Of a stretch of DNA of 64,000 nucleotides, positions 45,134-54,192 are shown piece after piece (positions within the stretch are counted from its first letter, which is position 1; every line of letters begins with the position of its first letter). This stretch comes from Acetohalobium arabaticum DSM 5501. GTDB lineage: Bacteria; Bacillota; Halanaerobiia; Halobacteroidales; Acetohalobiaceae. The notes below the pieces were generated by a model. It searched no databases and was not told where the DNA came from. It saw nothing but the letters and a program-made list of their open reading frames with translations. The position numbers were made by a program, and so were the translations under genes. The stretch spans positions 1,726,043-1,790,042 of the forward strand of contig NC_014378.1 of NCBI RefSeq assembly GCF_000144695.1, given 5' to 3'.

Positions 45134-46285
45134 CTAAAGAAAATTAGAAGTCATCTCCAATAGACTAGCAGTCAGCTTCTGAAAAAAATTATTAATCTTT
45201 GAATCGGCAGTAACTCGACGTTTGGTTAATAGAGGCACTATGCCTTTCTTTTCCCCTGCAACGTAGAAGGTTAACTTACCTACCTGTTCTCCTTTTTCAA
45301 TCGGTAGCTTCAAATCATTCTGAACTCTAACCTCTTTTTTAATTTCTACATCTTCATCCTGAGGAATTACAATCCCGAATTCTTTAGCAGCAATTAAGTC
45401 TACTTCTTCTTTTTTAGCTTCATTTATACGTATAGTATGGGCTGTTTCATCTTTAGAGATTAATTCTATCTGTTTAAAATTATCCAGACCGTAATTTAAT
45501 AATTTTATAGAATCATGCCACATCTGCCCGCTCTTTAATACAACAGATACAACCTGTCTGTTGTCTGCACTGGCTGCTGAAACCAAACAGCGTCCAGCTG
45601 CATCAGTATAACCGGTCTTTACTCCATCTACTTTATCAAATTTACGCAGCAGTCGGTTAGTATTAAGCAGCGATCTACCATACTCATGTCCTTCCCAGGA
45701 AATAGTCTTACGTACCGTCCTAACTATTTTAGCAAAAGTATCATTCTGGAGAGCATAACGAGTAATCAACGCTAAATCATAAGCAGTAGTTAAATGTCCA
45801 TTCTGAGGTAAACCGTTCGGATTCTGAAAAGTAGTATTTAAAGCACCAATCTCCCGAGCCTTTCGATTCATCATCCAGGCAAATCCTTCTACACTACCTC
45901 CTATATGTTCAGCAATAGCTACTGCTGCATCATTACCTGAATTTAATAACAAACCATACAATAACTCTTCTAATTTTAAAGTTTCTCCACTAGTCAGCCA
46001 GATAGATGAACCGCCAGTATAAGCAGCTCGATCACTAACTGTCACTTCAGTATCTAAATTACCATTTTCAATTGCTAATATTCCGGTCATAATCTTAGTT
46101 GTACTGGCTGGAGGACGTCTTTCATGATGGTTTTTAGCATATAATACCTCTCCAGTCTTCACATCGACAACAATTGCTGACCGGGCAGTAATATCAGGTT
46201 TAGCCGAAACAATATCAGCATTAAAACTAATAATAATTAAACCAATTAAAATAAATAACAATTTATTCCTCTTTGTCAGCCACAT
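45134..46285 (-). CDS. dacF: D-alanyl-D-alanine carboxypeptidase (DacF-like)
   Basis: 383 residues with a signal peptide (LLFILIGLIIISFNADIVSA). Penicillin-binding motifs are Ser61-x-x-Lys64 (PASTTKIM), SGN (LLLNSGNDAAVA) and KTG (VDGVKTGYTDAAG), as in PBP5-type enzymes. It trims stem peptides; DacF modifies spore cortex in Bacillus. Near sporulation-linked ytfJ and spoVS. ATG after GGAAGGAAG. Repeat B lies 19 bases after its stop. Confidence 0.93.
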   Translation of the reverse strand: MWLTKRNKLLFILIGLIIISFNADIVSAKPDITARSAIVVDVKTGEVLYAKNHHERRPPASTTKIMTGILAIENGNLDTEVTVSDRAAYTGGSSIWLTSGETLKLEELLYGLLLNSGNDAAVAIAEHIGGSVEGFAWMMNRKAREIGALNTTFQNPNGLPQNGHLTTAYDLALITRYALQNDTFAKIVRTVRKTISWEGHEYGRSLLNTNRLLRKFDKVDGVKTGYTDAAGRCLVSAASADNRQVVSVVLKSGQMWHDSIKLLNYGLDNFKQIELISKDETAHTIRINEAKKEEVDLIAAKEFGIVIPQDEDVEIKKEVRVQNDLKLPIEKGEQVGKLTFYVAGEKKGIVPLLTKRRVTADSKINNFFQKLTASLLEMTSNFL

Positions 46286-46342
46286 CCTTCTTCCTTCCCT
46301 CCATCATCTAAAACTTATCCTAATTTATCATCTATATTCTAT

Positions 46343-46747
46343 TTAATTAGATTGGAATTTAGAATCATCTTCAGTAATTGACTTCAATTCCTTCATCAAT
46401 TCCGGAGCAGCATTAATCAATTTCTCAATTCCATTATTGTCATCTACTGACATTAAACGTACCTGGTCCTGTCCAACTACCAAAAAGGCTATCGGTTGTA
46501 ACATTACTCCAGCTCCAGTCCCCCCGCCAAACTCATTTCCATCTTTATCCTTCTTATTCTCTTTACCTTTTGAAGTAACATATTCACTACCTCCAGCAGC
46601 AAATCCAAAACTTACTTTAGAAACCGGAATAATCACACTGCCTTCAACAGTTTCTACTGGATCACCAACGATTGTATTAACATCTACCATAGATTTAATA
46701 TTCTCCATTGTTGTATCCATTACTGATTCAATTGGATGTTCTCCCAT
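46343..46747 (-). CDS. ytfJ: Sporulation protein YtfJ (GerW family)
   Basis: 134 residues. HPIESVMDTTMENIKSMVDVNTIVGDPVETVEGSVIIPVSKVSFGFAAGGSEY and FGGGTGAGVMLQPIAFLVVGQDQVRLM are hallmarks of YtfJ/GerW, linked to spore germination. Start overlaps the end of the DUF2953 gene. ATG after AAGAGGAGG. Confidence 0.93.
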   Translation of the reverse strand: MGEHPIESVMDTTMENIKSMVDVNTIVGDPVETVEGSVIIPVSKVSFGFAAGGSEYVTSKGKENKKDKDGNEFGGGTGAGVMLQPIAFLVVGQDQVRLMSVDDNNGIEKLINAAPELMKELKSITEDDSKFQSN

Positions 46748-47487
46748 TTTTCAAAAAACCTCCTCTTATATCTAGTCCAGATTATCTTCAATCCTCTACT
46801 TATAATGTTTCCTAACCGGAGACTAAATATACTCTCAAATTCAACTTCTAATTCATTAACCTGATTAAAATTAGGTATTACTTCAAATTCAGGCTCCACC
46901 ACTTTTTCAGCTTTAAAGGATAAAAAGGAATAAAGATTATTCTTAACTGCCCATAATAATCCTGTTGCTACTCCTGTAGCAGCTGGATTTTCAATTCCAA
47001 ATTCTGTTCTCCACTTTAATCGTTTACACTGTCCCTCAATTCCCAATACTAAGGTACCAATAATTCGCAATAAAATAGGATTTCGCAGAGTTAATTCATT
47101 CAATCTATGTAGCTCATCCTTGAAAGTATCAAGTCCCCTCTCTAAGGCTTCAAACTGGTCTGTCATTCCTTTAATGAATTTTAATTGTTCAATAATTTCT
47201 TCCCAGTCCAAATCCTTTATGGATTTATTACGTTCAAATTCTATATTCGGCGATCCTATTGCCTCTATTTCAGCTTTGAATTTAAGTAGTGACTCAGCAA
47301 ATAATCCTTTCAATTCTAAATAAGAGATCTGTAATCGATAAATTACTATGCCCGGCCAGACTTCTACCCACATTCTTAAATCATCGCTACCATCATTTCT
47401 TTTATATTTTACTATAGCATTGATTGGTAGAAAGTAACCTGCTAAAAGAATAACTACCAATAAAAAAAAGAATAAAATAAAGTTCAT
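46720..47487 (-). CDS. DUF2953 family membrane protein
   Basis: About 255 residues. An N-terminal membrane helix (FILFFFLLVVILLAGYFLPINAIVKY) is followed by a mixed alpha/beta region with RLGNIISRGLKIIWTRYKRRFF at the end; the pattern and the position before ytfJ match DUF2953 (YtfI), found in spore formers. No catalytic motif. ATG 47487 follows AAAAGGTG; a GTG at 47496 overlaps that site. Confidence 0.82.
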   Translation of the reverse strand: MNFILFFFLLVVILLAGYFLPINAIVKYKRNDGSDDLRMWVEVWPGIVIYRLQISYLELKGLFAESLLKFKAEIEAIGSPNIEFERNKSIKDLDWEEIIEQLKFIKGMTDQFEALERGLDTFKDELHRLNELTLRNPILLRIIGTLVLGIEGQCKRLKWRTEFGIENPAATGVATGLLWAVKNNLYSFLSFKAEKVVEPEFEVIPNFNQVNELEVEFESIFSLRLGNIISRGLKIIWTRYKRRFFEKWENIQLNQ

Positions 47488-47597
47488 AAATCTCACCTTT
47501 TATCTACTATCACTTTAATAGTTATTTTTTCCATAATTAAGATTAATATTCATCATCAGCGTTAATTTAAGGTTGATTTTGATAAAGTAAAACTATA

Positions 47598-48020
47598 TTG
47601 ATATATTGTGTCACTTTCTATTTGCAGCTAATATGGTCTCTTTCATGATATTGCAGATTATAGTCAACAAATCTCTTACGCTTGCCATTCGTTCGACGTC
47701 CTGTCTCACTCATTCTCAAAGATTAGTCCTCCACCGTCCATGGTTCCGGACTAATCTTAAGAGTCGCTTCAGAGAAATGTTGACTATTTATAGCACAGGA
47801 TTTTCATTAATCTGGTTTTAAACGCTTCCTCAGATAATTTTGCACAATTAGTTGATATCTTGCAACAAGCGACTTTAAAGCAGTCCCACAAGAGAGAATG
47901 GTTAATATATAAAGCGAAATCTTTAAATCGTAACACTAAGGTTGATTTACTGCTGAGTGACTAGGACTGATTTTCGGAGCGTTTGCAAGATATCAACTCT
48001 AAACTGCAACATTATATCAA
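47598..48020. repeat. Long structured repeat, copy C (423 bp)
   Basis: Third copy: ends TTGATATATTG..CATTATATCAA. The inner stem is now AAAGATTAGTCC / GGACTAATCTT, a double change that keeps pairing relative to B. The second hairpin is shortened (left arm missing). The 146-bp module is complete (GTTGATATCTTGCAACAAGCG / GCGTTTGCAAGATATCAAC). It lies between DUF2953 and asrC. The rest of the gap 47497-48120 holds only a terminator. Confidence 0.88.
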
Positions 48021-48063
48021 TTAAATGTAAGTTAACGTACATAATTTAATATTAAAAAAATTA

Positions 48064-48092
48064 AATGGATGGGAATTATCACTCCCCATCCA
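48064..48092 (-). terminator. Terminator of asrABC
   Basis: Minus strand ATGGATGGGG..CCCATCCAT stem (about 10 bp) followed by TTAATTTTTTT, 29 bases after the asrC stop. Confidence 0.85.
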
Positions 48093-48120
48093 TCAATAAT
48101 TAATATTAAATTTAAGTTGA

Positions 48121-49134
48121 TTACTCATTACCTGTCGCTGTAACATGTATATTAGCTCTATACTCAGTTTCATCCCAATAGATATGATCAGCTACTTCTG
48201 CTTTAGGATTTAGTTCAACTCCTTCTAAAATCTTATCCCGAAAATTATAATAGCCAGCCATATCAATTAAATGTCCGCCGTGCAGATAAATTGGTTCATA
48301 ATTAAGCACTTCAGCAGAAAATTCTTCCCAATTATCAATAATACCGAGTACAACATCTTCAGTTACCCAATTCAAGAACATCTTACCCAGGCGCGGATAC
48401 TGCTTACCAGCTCGCCCGCCAATTGTAACTCGATAATAATCTGTTGGATTTCGCTCCCAAGCTCCAGTAGGACAGGCAACAACACATTCACCACAGCCTA
48501 CACAACAGCAGTCATCCTTTTCAATTTTACCTTCTACTTTTTCTAATACCCCTGTAGCATGGCTTGCGCAGGCTTCTACACATTCTCCACAGCCAATACA
48601 GCGGTCATACTGATATTCTGGATCAACTAATCCAATAATTCCAAAATCATTAAAATGGCCTTTTCCACAGTCATTCGGACAGCCTGAAATACCAATCTTG
48701 ATATGATAAGGACTCGGATAAATTCTTCTTTCTAATTTACGAGCCAACTCAGTAGTATTAATATTAGCTTTTATACAGTGGCTATTCCCAATACAGGCCA
48801 TAATATTACGAGCCCCTAAGTTAGGAAATCCTTCTTCATTAACTTCCATATCAACTCCACAGAGTTCTACTTCTACTCCTTGAATATAGCCTTTTATATA
48901 TTCATTAACTTCATCTATATCTTCATAATTAATTCCCGGCAAAGAAAGTGTCTGCCGCGTACCTATATGAAATTCTCCGTTTCCCCAAGTCTCTGCTACA
49001 TGTTGAGCATAAGATAAGTATTTAGCATCAATTACTGCGCCGGGAACTCGCATCTGCAGCATAAATTCGCCATCTACTTTGGACTGGCGATAACAGTTTG
49101 AAGTTAACTTCCCTACATCAATATCGTGGTTCAT
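48121..49134 (-). CDS. asrC: Anaerobic sulfite reductase subunit C
   Basis: 337 residues. Sulfite/nitrite reductase-like with siroheme/[4Fe-4S] cysteines: CIGNSHCIKAN and CPNDCGKGHFNDFG (~155-165). Two ferredoxin clusters follow: CIGCGECVEACASHA and CCCVGCGECVVACPTGAW. It reduces sulfite to sulfide with electrons passed from AsrA and AsrB. Last gene of asrABC, followed by a clear terminator. ATG with AAGGAGGG. Confidence 0.93.
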   Translation of the reverse strand: MNHDIDVGKLTSNCYRQSKVDGEFMLQMRVPGAVIDAKYLSYAQHVAETWGNGEFHIGTRQTLSLPGINYEDIDEVNEYIKGYIQGVEVELCGVDMEVNEEGFPNLGARNIMACIGNSHCIKANINTTELARKLERRIYPSPYHIKIGISGCPNDCGKGHFNDFGIIGLVDPEYQYDRCIGCGECVEACASHATGVLEKVEGKIEKDDCCCVGCGECVVACPTGAWERNPTDYYRVTIGGRAGKQYPRLGKMFLNWVTEDVVLGIIDNWEEFSAEVLNYEPIYLHGGHLIDMAGYYNFRDKILEGVELNPKAEVADHIYWDETEYRANIHVTATGNE

Positions 49135-49166
49135 GATTACCCTCCTTATAAAATTGGCAGTTCTGT

Positions 49167-49976
49167 TTAATCAATTAAGTTCTTCGCTTTTGTGTAGTTA
49201 AATACCGGCCCATCTAAACAGACATAAGTATCATCTATTTTACAGTGACCGCACTTACCTACACCACAGGACATATTCCGTTCCATGGAAACCCAGATTC
49301 TATCTTCTGCTACTCCTTGCTCTAAACATTCAGCTGCTGCTGCATCCATCATCGGCTGCGGACCGACAATCACTACTTGATAATCCGCGAAGTCAGCAAA
49401 AGGAACCTGATCAATATATTCTGTTACAAATCCTGTTTCAAAGCCATCAATCTCTTCATTATCTAAGGAATAAATAGTATTGGAAAACTTTTCACGGTAT
49501 TTTTCTAACTCCTCACTGTATAAAATACTTGCTTTATCTTTAAAACCGGTTAAGAAATGAACAGAATTTACATCAGCATAATTTTTATAAAAATACTGCA
49601 GCAGACTTTTAACAGCACAAACCCCTGTTCCACCAGCAATCACTACTATATCTTCACCTTTATACTTATCTACAGGAAAGGAATTACCATAAGGTCCGCG
49701 CATAAATAAATTATCTCCTGGTTTAAGTTTGAAAGCTTCACTAGTAACCTTACCTACTTTTCTAATCGTAAATTCAAGCCAATTTTCACCAATGCCGCTG
49801 ACAGAAAAAGGAGCCTCCCCAACTTTAGGCAGCGAAAGCTGGAAAAACTGTCCCGGCTTAGGCATTATATCAGCTTTTACTCTAAAGGTATATTCAATTT
49901 CTGTTTCGCGGATAATATCTGTTATCAAATAAGGTTCTGGCTGCAATTCATTTTTACAATCACAATTATCCCCCAT
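49167..49976 (-). CDS. asrB: Anaerobic sulfite reductase subunit B
   Basis: 269 residues, flavin reductase fold of the dihydroorotate dehydrogenase B/Asr type. FAD motif LKPGDNLFMRGPYGNSFPV, NAD-binding VVIAGGTGVCAVKSLLQYF, and C-terminal [2Fe-2S] ligands SMERNMSCGVGKCGHCKI with C near the end (YVCLDGPVF). Moves electrons from NADH to AsrA/AsrC. ATG directly abuts the asrA stop. Confidence 0.93.
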   Translation of the reverse strand: MGDNCDCKNELQPEPYLITDIIRETEIEYTFRVKADIMPKPGQFFQLSLPKVGEAPFSVSGIGENWLEFTIRKVGKVTSEAFKLKPGDNLFMRGPYGNSFPVDKYKGEDIVVIAGGTGVCAVKSLLQYFYKNYADVNSVHFLTGFKDKASILYSEELEKYREKFSNTIYSLDNEEIDGFETGFVTEYIDQVPFADFADYQVVIVGPQPMMDAAAAECLEQGVAEDRIWVSMERNMSCGVGKCGHCKIDDTYVCLDGPVFNYTKAKNLID

Positions 49977-51011
49977 CTACTTAACCTCCTTATTTTTTAA
50001 TTTAGCTACTTCTTCACTTAATCGATTGATAGTTGCAGAAAAGGAAATTAGCTCATTACATCTATCGGTACAACGTCCACAACCAACACACATATGTTCT
50101 TCTCCAAATCGCTTCTGGTAATCATAAATTTTATGCAGTGTTCTGAATCTCATTCTTTCTCCGGGAGTATTTCTAAAGCTATCTCCTCCAGCCATTTCCG
50201 TAAAGTCCTCATGAAGACAGCTAGCCCATACTCTTCTTCGTTCGCCTGCATCTCCATTTTCAGTATAAGTAACATCAGAAGTAGTAAAGCAGCTGCAGGT
50301 TATACAAGCAGCAGTACAAGCACCACAGCTTTCACACCGATCATTATAATCCTTCCACATTTCAAGTTCATAAACTTCTGCTAGTAATTCTTCACTATTA
50401 ATTTCGGGAATATCTACTGTCGTTTGATTAGAGATAGGAAATTGAGGAGTGAATTCAGTTTCTTCTTGAGTAGAAAATAGATGTTCAAATTCATCATCTT
50501 TAACTTCAATTAACAACTCATCTTCCTCGAATCTAATGGCTAAACTATAATTATCCGTTTTATTAGCCTCCATAGAAGTACAAAAACAGGTATCCCAGCC
50601 TTCTTTACACTCCATTAAAACAAATTTCACCTTATCCCTTAAGCGTTTATAGTACTTATCTTCATTATCTCCATTCTCCAAAAAAATAGTATCCAATCTT
50701 TCAATGCCATTAATGTCACATGGTCGAGCAAAAATCAGAATTTCTTTATCATACACCTTACTTTCTTTATACTCATGCTCCGTAAAATAGAATAATCTTT
50801 GCGTAATTGGATGAATTATTTCTTTGGGCGAAATATCAGATTTTTCATCATAAACTACATCTTTAACTGAATTAATCTCTTCATAGCGAATTACATCAGT
50901 GCCAGAATAACGCCCTCGCCCTTCAAAACGTACTGGAGCATATACTTTGTAATCACTTTGTAATTCTAGTAAGATTTCATCCATTCTTTCCGTGTTTACA
51001 CGATAACTCAT
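49977..51011 (-). CDS. asrA: Anaerobic sulfite reductase subunit A
   Basis: 344 residues, ferredoxin-containing. Two Cys clusters: CESCGACTAACITCSCFTTSD (~233-253) and CVGCGRCTDRCNELISF (~304-320). It relays electrons within AsrABC. ATG follows AGGAGGG. The ~200-base gap upstream is AT-rich; TTGATT and TATAAT occur there 19 bases apart, too far for a confident promoter. The operon lies between scpB and the DUF2953 gene. Confidence 0.9.
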   Translation of the reverse strand: MSYRVNTERMDEILLELQSDYKVYAPVRFEGRGRYSGTDVIRYEEINSVKDVVYDEKSDISPKEIIHPITQRLFYFTEHEYKESKVYDKEILIFARPCDINGIERLDTIFLENGDNEDKYYKRLRDKVKFVLMECKEGWDTCFCTSMEANKTDNYSLAIRFEEDELLIEVKDDEFEHLFSTQEETEFTPQFPISNQTTVDIPEINSEELLAEVYELEMWKDYNDRCESCGACTAACITCSCFTTSDVTYTENGDAGERRRVWASCLHEDFTEMAGGDSFRNTPGERMRFRTLHKIYDYQKRFGEEHMCVGCGRCTDRCNELISFSATINRLSEEVAKLKNKEVK

Positions 51012-51203
51012 ACCATCCCTCCTGGATTTTTATTATTAATCTCTATTTTTCTTATCTGTACTTTAATTTTACTACTTTTTTGGCTTATTATAAAATAAAA
51101 ATTACTTATGTAATCAATAACTCATTAATTATTATCACTTATTCATAAATTTCACAAAATAAAATCATCTCTACAAAGAATATAATTGCCTGATAATATT
51201 AAA

Positions 51204-51234
51204 AGGAGCTACAGTAATAACTACTGCAGCTCCT
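51204..51234 (-). terminator. Terminator after scpB
   Basis: Minus strand AGGAGCTGCAGTA..TACTGTAGCTCCT pairs well around a short loop and is followed by TTTTAATATT. The 5' arm overlaps the end of scpB. Confidence 0.8.
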
Positions 51235-51775
51235 CATCTTCTAAAATATCTTCTTCATCTAAATTCGAAAAATCCTCTGGTTCTGGCAGTTCATTTAAAT
51301 CACTTAATCCAAAGTACTCTAAAAATTTATCACTCGTACCATAAATAATTGGATTCCCAATTGTATCTTTTCGTCCTAACTCTGCAATTAATCCCCTCTG
51401 TTGTAACGTCTTTAAAGCTTTACTGACATTAACTCCGCGAATATCCTCGATTTCAGCTCGGGTTACTGGCTGTTTATAGGCAATAATCGTCAGTGTTTCT
51501 AATGATGCTTGAGTAAGCTGTTTGTTAACCTCCGGCTGATGTAGCTGATTTATATAGGATTGATAAGCCGGTTTAGTCCTCAATTGATAGCCTTGATTTA
51601 TTTCTAATAATTCAACTCCCCGGCTTGGGTTATCATATTCAGCTGCCAAATTATCAATAGCAGCTTCAATCTCAGACAGGCTTAACTCAGTTACCTTCTT
51701 AATTTCCTTAGGCTTAAGAGGTTCAACAGCGGTAAAGAGCAGAGCTTCAATCAAAGCTTCAGGATTATTCTTCAT
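51221..51775 (-). CDS. scpB: Segregation and condensation protein B
   Basis: About 184 residues, two winged-helix domains. PEALIEALLFTAVEPLKPKEIKKVTELSLSEI and LTQASLETLTIIAYKQPVTRAEIEDIRGVNVSKALKTLQQRGLIAELGRKDTIGNPIIYGTSDKFLEYFGL (landmarks TLTIIAYKQPVTRAEIE, LQQRGLI) are diagnostic. It closes the SMC ring with ScpA. ATG 51775 follows GAGGTGG; an upstream frame opening at 51820 would overlap scpA. The terminator at 51204-51234 ends the unit. Confidence 0.95.
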   Translation of the reverse strand: MKNNPEALIEALLFTAVEPLKPKEIKKVTELSLSEIEAAIDNLAAEYDNPSRGVELLEINQGYQLRTKPAYQSYINQLHQPEVNKQLTQASLETLTIIAYKQPVTRAEIEDIRGVNVSKALKTLQQRGLIAELGRKDTIGNPIIYGTSDKFLEYFGLSDLNELPEPEDFSNLDEEDILEDEELQ

Positions 51776-51785
51776 ATCTACCACC

Positions 51786-52547
51786 TCACTTATCAAGCAG
51801 GTGAATCTCAATCTCACCAAAGACCTGCTCCTGCCTAATACCTACTTTATGCTGCTTCATCAGCTCTAATAAAGCCATAAAAGTAACTACTACTTCCAAT
51901 CTAGTATAATCGCCAGCAAATAATTCAGCAAAATCAATCTCTCTTTTCTGCTGTAACTGCTGGTCTAATTGATCCATTCTCTCCTGAATAGTAATCTCTT
52001 CTCTATTTAAATGGGACAGCTTATCATCCGTTTCTTTCTCTTTCTGTTCCTGTTCTTCTTCTAACATTTCACTTACTAGCTCTTCAAAGGTAGTAACAAA
52101 CTCCTCTAATGAAATATTTTCTAAGGGATTTACTTCAGTTTCCTCAGCATCAATCTCAGTTAAGACAGATTCTAAATTTCTAGTATAGCTCTTTCTATAC
52201 CTCTTTTCTTGATTTCTCAGCCGATCTGCTAAATCTTTATACTTCTTATATTCTAGCAACCGGTTGATTAACTGCTGTCTTGGATCAACCTTCTCTTCCT
52301 CACTTTCTTCACTGGAGTCATCAGGAAGTAGCGTATTGATCTTAATCTCAATTAAATCAGCTGCCATTACCAGAAATTCACTGGCTATCTCCAGATTTAA
52401 TTCCTGCATTGCTTCTATATAGTCTAAGTACTGGGCTGTGATTTCAGCAATGGAAATATCATAAATTTCAACCTCTTCCTGCTTAATTAAGTGGAGCAAA
52501 AGAGGAATAGGCCCCTCAAAAGCATCAATCTTTACCTCATAACTCAT
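51786..52547 (-). CDS. scpA: Segregation and condensation protein A
   Basis: About 253 residues. VKIDAFEGPIPLLLHLIKQEEVEIYDISIAEITAQYLDYI is the ScpA N-terminal domain, EFLVMAADLIEIKINTLLP follows, and the C-terminus has TFMALLELMKQHKVGIRQEQVFGEIEIHL. It bridges the SMC heads. ATG 52547 is used over the ATG immediately before it by spacing from GGAG. Ten bases before scpB. Confidence 0.95.
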   Translation of the reverse strand: MSYEVKIDAFEGPIPLLLHLIKQEEVEIYDISIAEITAQYLDYIEAMQELNLEIASEFLVMAADLIEIKINTLLPDDSSEESEEEKVDPRQQLINRLLEYKKYKDLADRLRNQEKRYRKSYTRNLESVLTEIDAEETEVNPLENISLEEFVTTFEELVSEMLEEEQEQKEKETDDKLSHLNREEITIQERMDQLDQQLQQKREIDFAELFAGDYTRLEVVVTFMALLELMKQHKVGIRQEQVFGEIEIHLLDK

Positions 52548-52565
52548 CATTCCACTCCCATAAAG

Positions 52566-53552
52566 TTAACTTAGATTCATTGCTGCCCGTACTTCTTTAA
52601 TTGTTTCTTTAGTTCTTTTGCGTGCTTCCTGGGCACCTTCAGCTAAAATTTCATCGATCATCTCCGGATTTTCTTCCAATTCTGCTCGCTTTTTATGAAT
52701 ATCCGCCAGATAATCAGTCAACACTTCCGTTAATCTTACTTTACAGTCCCTACAGCCTAAATCAGCATTCTTACAGTTCACCTTAATCTCATCTACTTCT
52801 TCTGAATTAAAGATACCGTGATAATCATAGACAGAACAGACTTCTGGATGCCCGGGATCATCCAATCTAATTCGTTCTGGATCAGTTACCATCTGATTAA
52901 CCTTATCTCCTATTTCTTCTTTCTCGTCTGCTAGATAGATAGCATTACCATAGCTTTTGCTCATCTTACGCCCATCTAATCCCAATAGCTTCGGTACCTC
53001 ACCTAATTTAGGCTCTGGCTCAGGAAAAGTTTCTCCATAAAGATGATTAAACCGTCTAGCAATCTCTCTAGTGATCTCAATATGAGGCAGTTGATCCTCT
53101 CCAACGGGTATTGTATCTGCTTTATGGATTAAGATATCTGCTGCCATCAAAATTGGATACTCCAGTAGTCCAAAAGGAACTGAGTCTTTCACCTCTAACT
53201 CCCGTACCTGATCTTTGTAGGTCGGCAGTCTTTCTAACCGAGAAACTGATACCAACATTGATAATAATAAATGTAATTCTGCAATCTCTGGAATATCAGA
53301 CTGAACATAGATAATGCTTTTATCAGGATCAATTCCCGCACTAATCCAATCAATAACCATCTCTCTGCGGTTCTGTTTTATATCTTCCGTCTGGTCATAC
53401 TTAGTTGTTAAAGCATGCCAGTCAACTACTCCAAAAGTACAGTCATAATCATCTTGTAGATCCTTCCAGTTATTCAATACTCCAATTAAATGTCCTAGAT
53501 GCAGCTTACCTGTAGGACGCATCCCACTGAAGATTCTTCCTTTAGTTGCCAT
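52566..53552 (-). CDS. trpS: Tryptophanyl-tRNA synthetase
   Basis: 328 residues, class I synthetase. The HIGH motif is TGKLHLGHLIG and the KMSKS motif DGRKMSKSYGNAI; tryptophan-site residues lie around FGVVDWHALTT. Charges tRNA-Trp. ATG follows GGAGG. The gap to the next gene upstream is only ~40 bases, leaving no room for a T-box leader. Length is normal. Confidence 0.97.
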   Translation of the reverse strand: MATKGRIFSGMRPTGKLHLGHLIGVLNNWKDLQDDYDCTFGVVDWHALTTKYDQTEDIKQNRREMVIDWISAGIDPDKSIIYVQSDIPEIAELHLLLSMLVSVSRLERLPTYKDQVRELEVKDSVPFGLLEYPILMAADILIHKADTIPVGEDQLPHIEITREIARRFNHLYGETFPEPEPKLGEVPKLLGLDGRKMSKSYGNAIYLADEKEEIGDKVNQMVTDPERIRLDDPGHPEVCSVYDYHGIFNSEEVDEIKVNCKNADLGCRDCKVRLTEVLTDYLADIHKKRAELEENPEMIDEILAEGAQEARKRTKETIKEVRAAMNLS

Positions 53553-53592
53553 ATTCTTGTCCTCCTATTTATATGATTTATTCTAATTACTA

Positions 53593-54189
53593 TCATAATA
53601 ATATATTATAAAAGAAAGCCCAGATAGGTCCAATAATATTATGTAACAGACCGGTAAAAACTAAAAATAATAAAATAAATGGGCCATAACCTTCAATCTG
53701 TTGTAGAGTACTATCATACTTTCGAGGCAGCAATCCCCGCAGTATTTTTGATCCATCTAACGGCGGCAGCGGAAGTAAATTAAAGATCGCTAAACCTAAA
53801 TTCAGCGCCACTCCTATCTGCAGAAACATTCCAATTACCCTAGGTAGACCAAAAGGTATAGCAAAGAATTTAAGGAATAAAGAAAATAATACAGCTAATA
53901 ATATATTAGCTCCTGGTCCTGCCAAACCAACATACATCATTCCCTGTCTGGGATTCGAAAAATAGCGCGGATTCACCTGCACCGGTTTAGCCCAACCAAA
54001 CCGGCGTGTAATAAGTAGTACTAAAGCCCCCATTAAATCCAGATGGGCCAGTGGATTTAAGGTTAGCCGTCCTGTCATTTTGGGAGTAGGATCTCCCAAA
54101 AAATCAGCCATCTTTCCATGAGAATACTCATGAATAGATAAAGAAAATAATAATATTGGAACTAAAAGTATAAATTGGGCAATCTCCAT
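53593..54189 (-). CDS. Site-2 protease family (M50) membrane protein
   Basis: 198 residues with about five hydrophobic segments. Zinc ligands are in LSIHEYSHGKMADFLGD (HExxH) and NLLPLPPLDGSKILRGL (the LDG motif of M50 peptidases). Intramembrane zinc proteases of this small type are common in Firmicutes; substrate unknown. ATG is four bases after the upstream stop, so it is probably coupled to the DHH-CBS-NTase gene. Confidence 0.92.
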   Translation of the reverse strand: MEIAQFILLVPILLFSLSIHEYSHGKMADFLGDPTPKMTGRLTLNPLAHLDLMGALVLLITRRFGWAKPVQVNPRYFSNPRQGMMYVGLAGPGANILLAVLFSLFLKFFAIPFGLPRVIGMFLQIGVALNLGLAIFNLLPLPPLDGSKILRGLLPRKYDSTLQQIEGYGPFILLFLVFTGLLHNIIGPIWAFFYNILL

Positions 54190-54192
54190 TTA

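Noticed and set aside
30303..48020. Repeats considered as a CRISPR array or IS elements
   Set aside because: Copies are 423-477 bp, kilobases apart, with no short direct repeats and spacers and no transposase or cas gene.
51142..51156. FNR/CRP-like box upstream of asrA
   Set aside because: Only one half-site (TGTGA) matches; the other half is degenerate, so the site is not supported.
53553..53592. T-box leader for trpS
   Set aside because: The gap to the upstream gene is about 40 bases, too short for a T-box.
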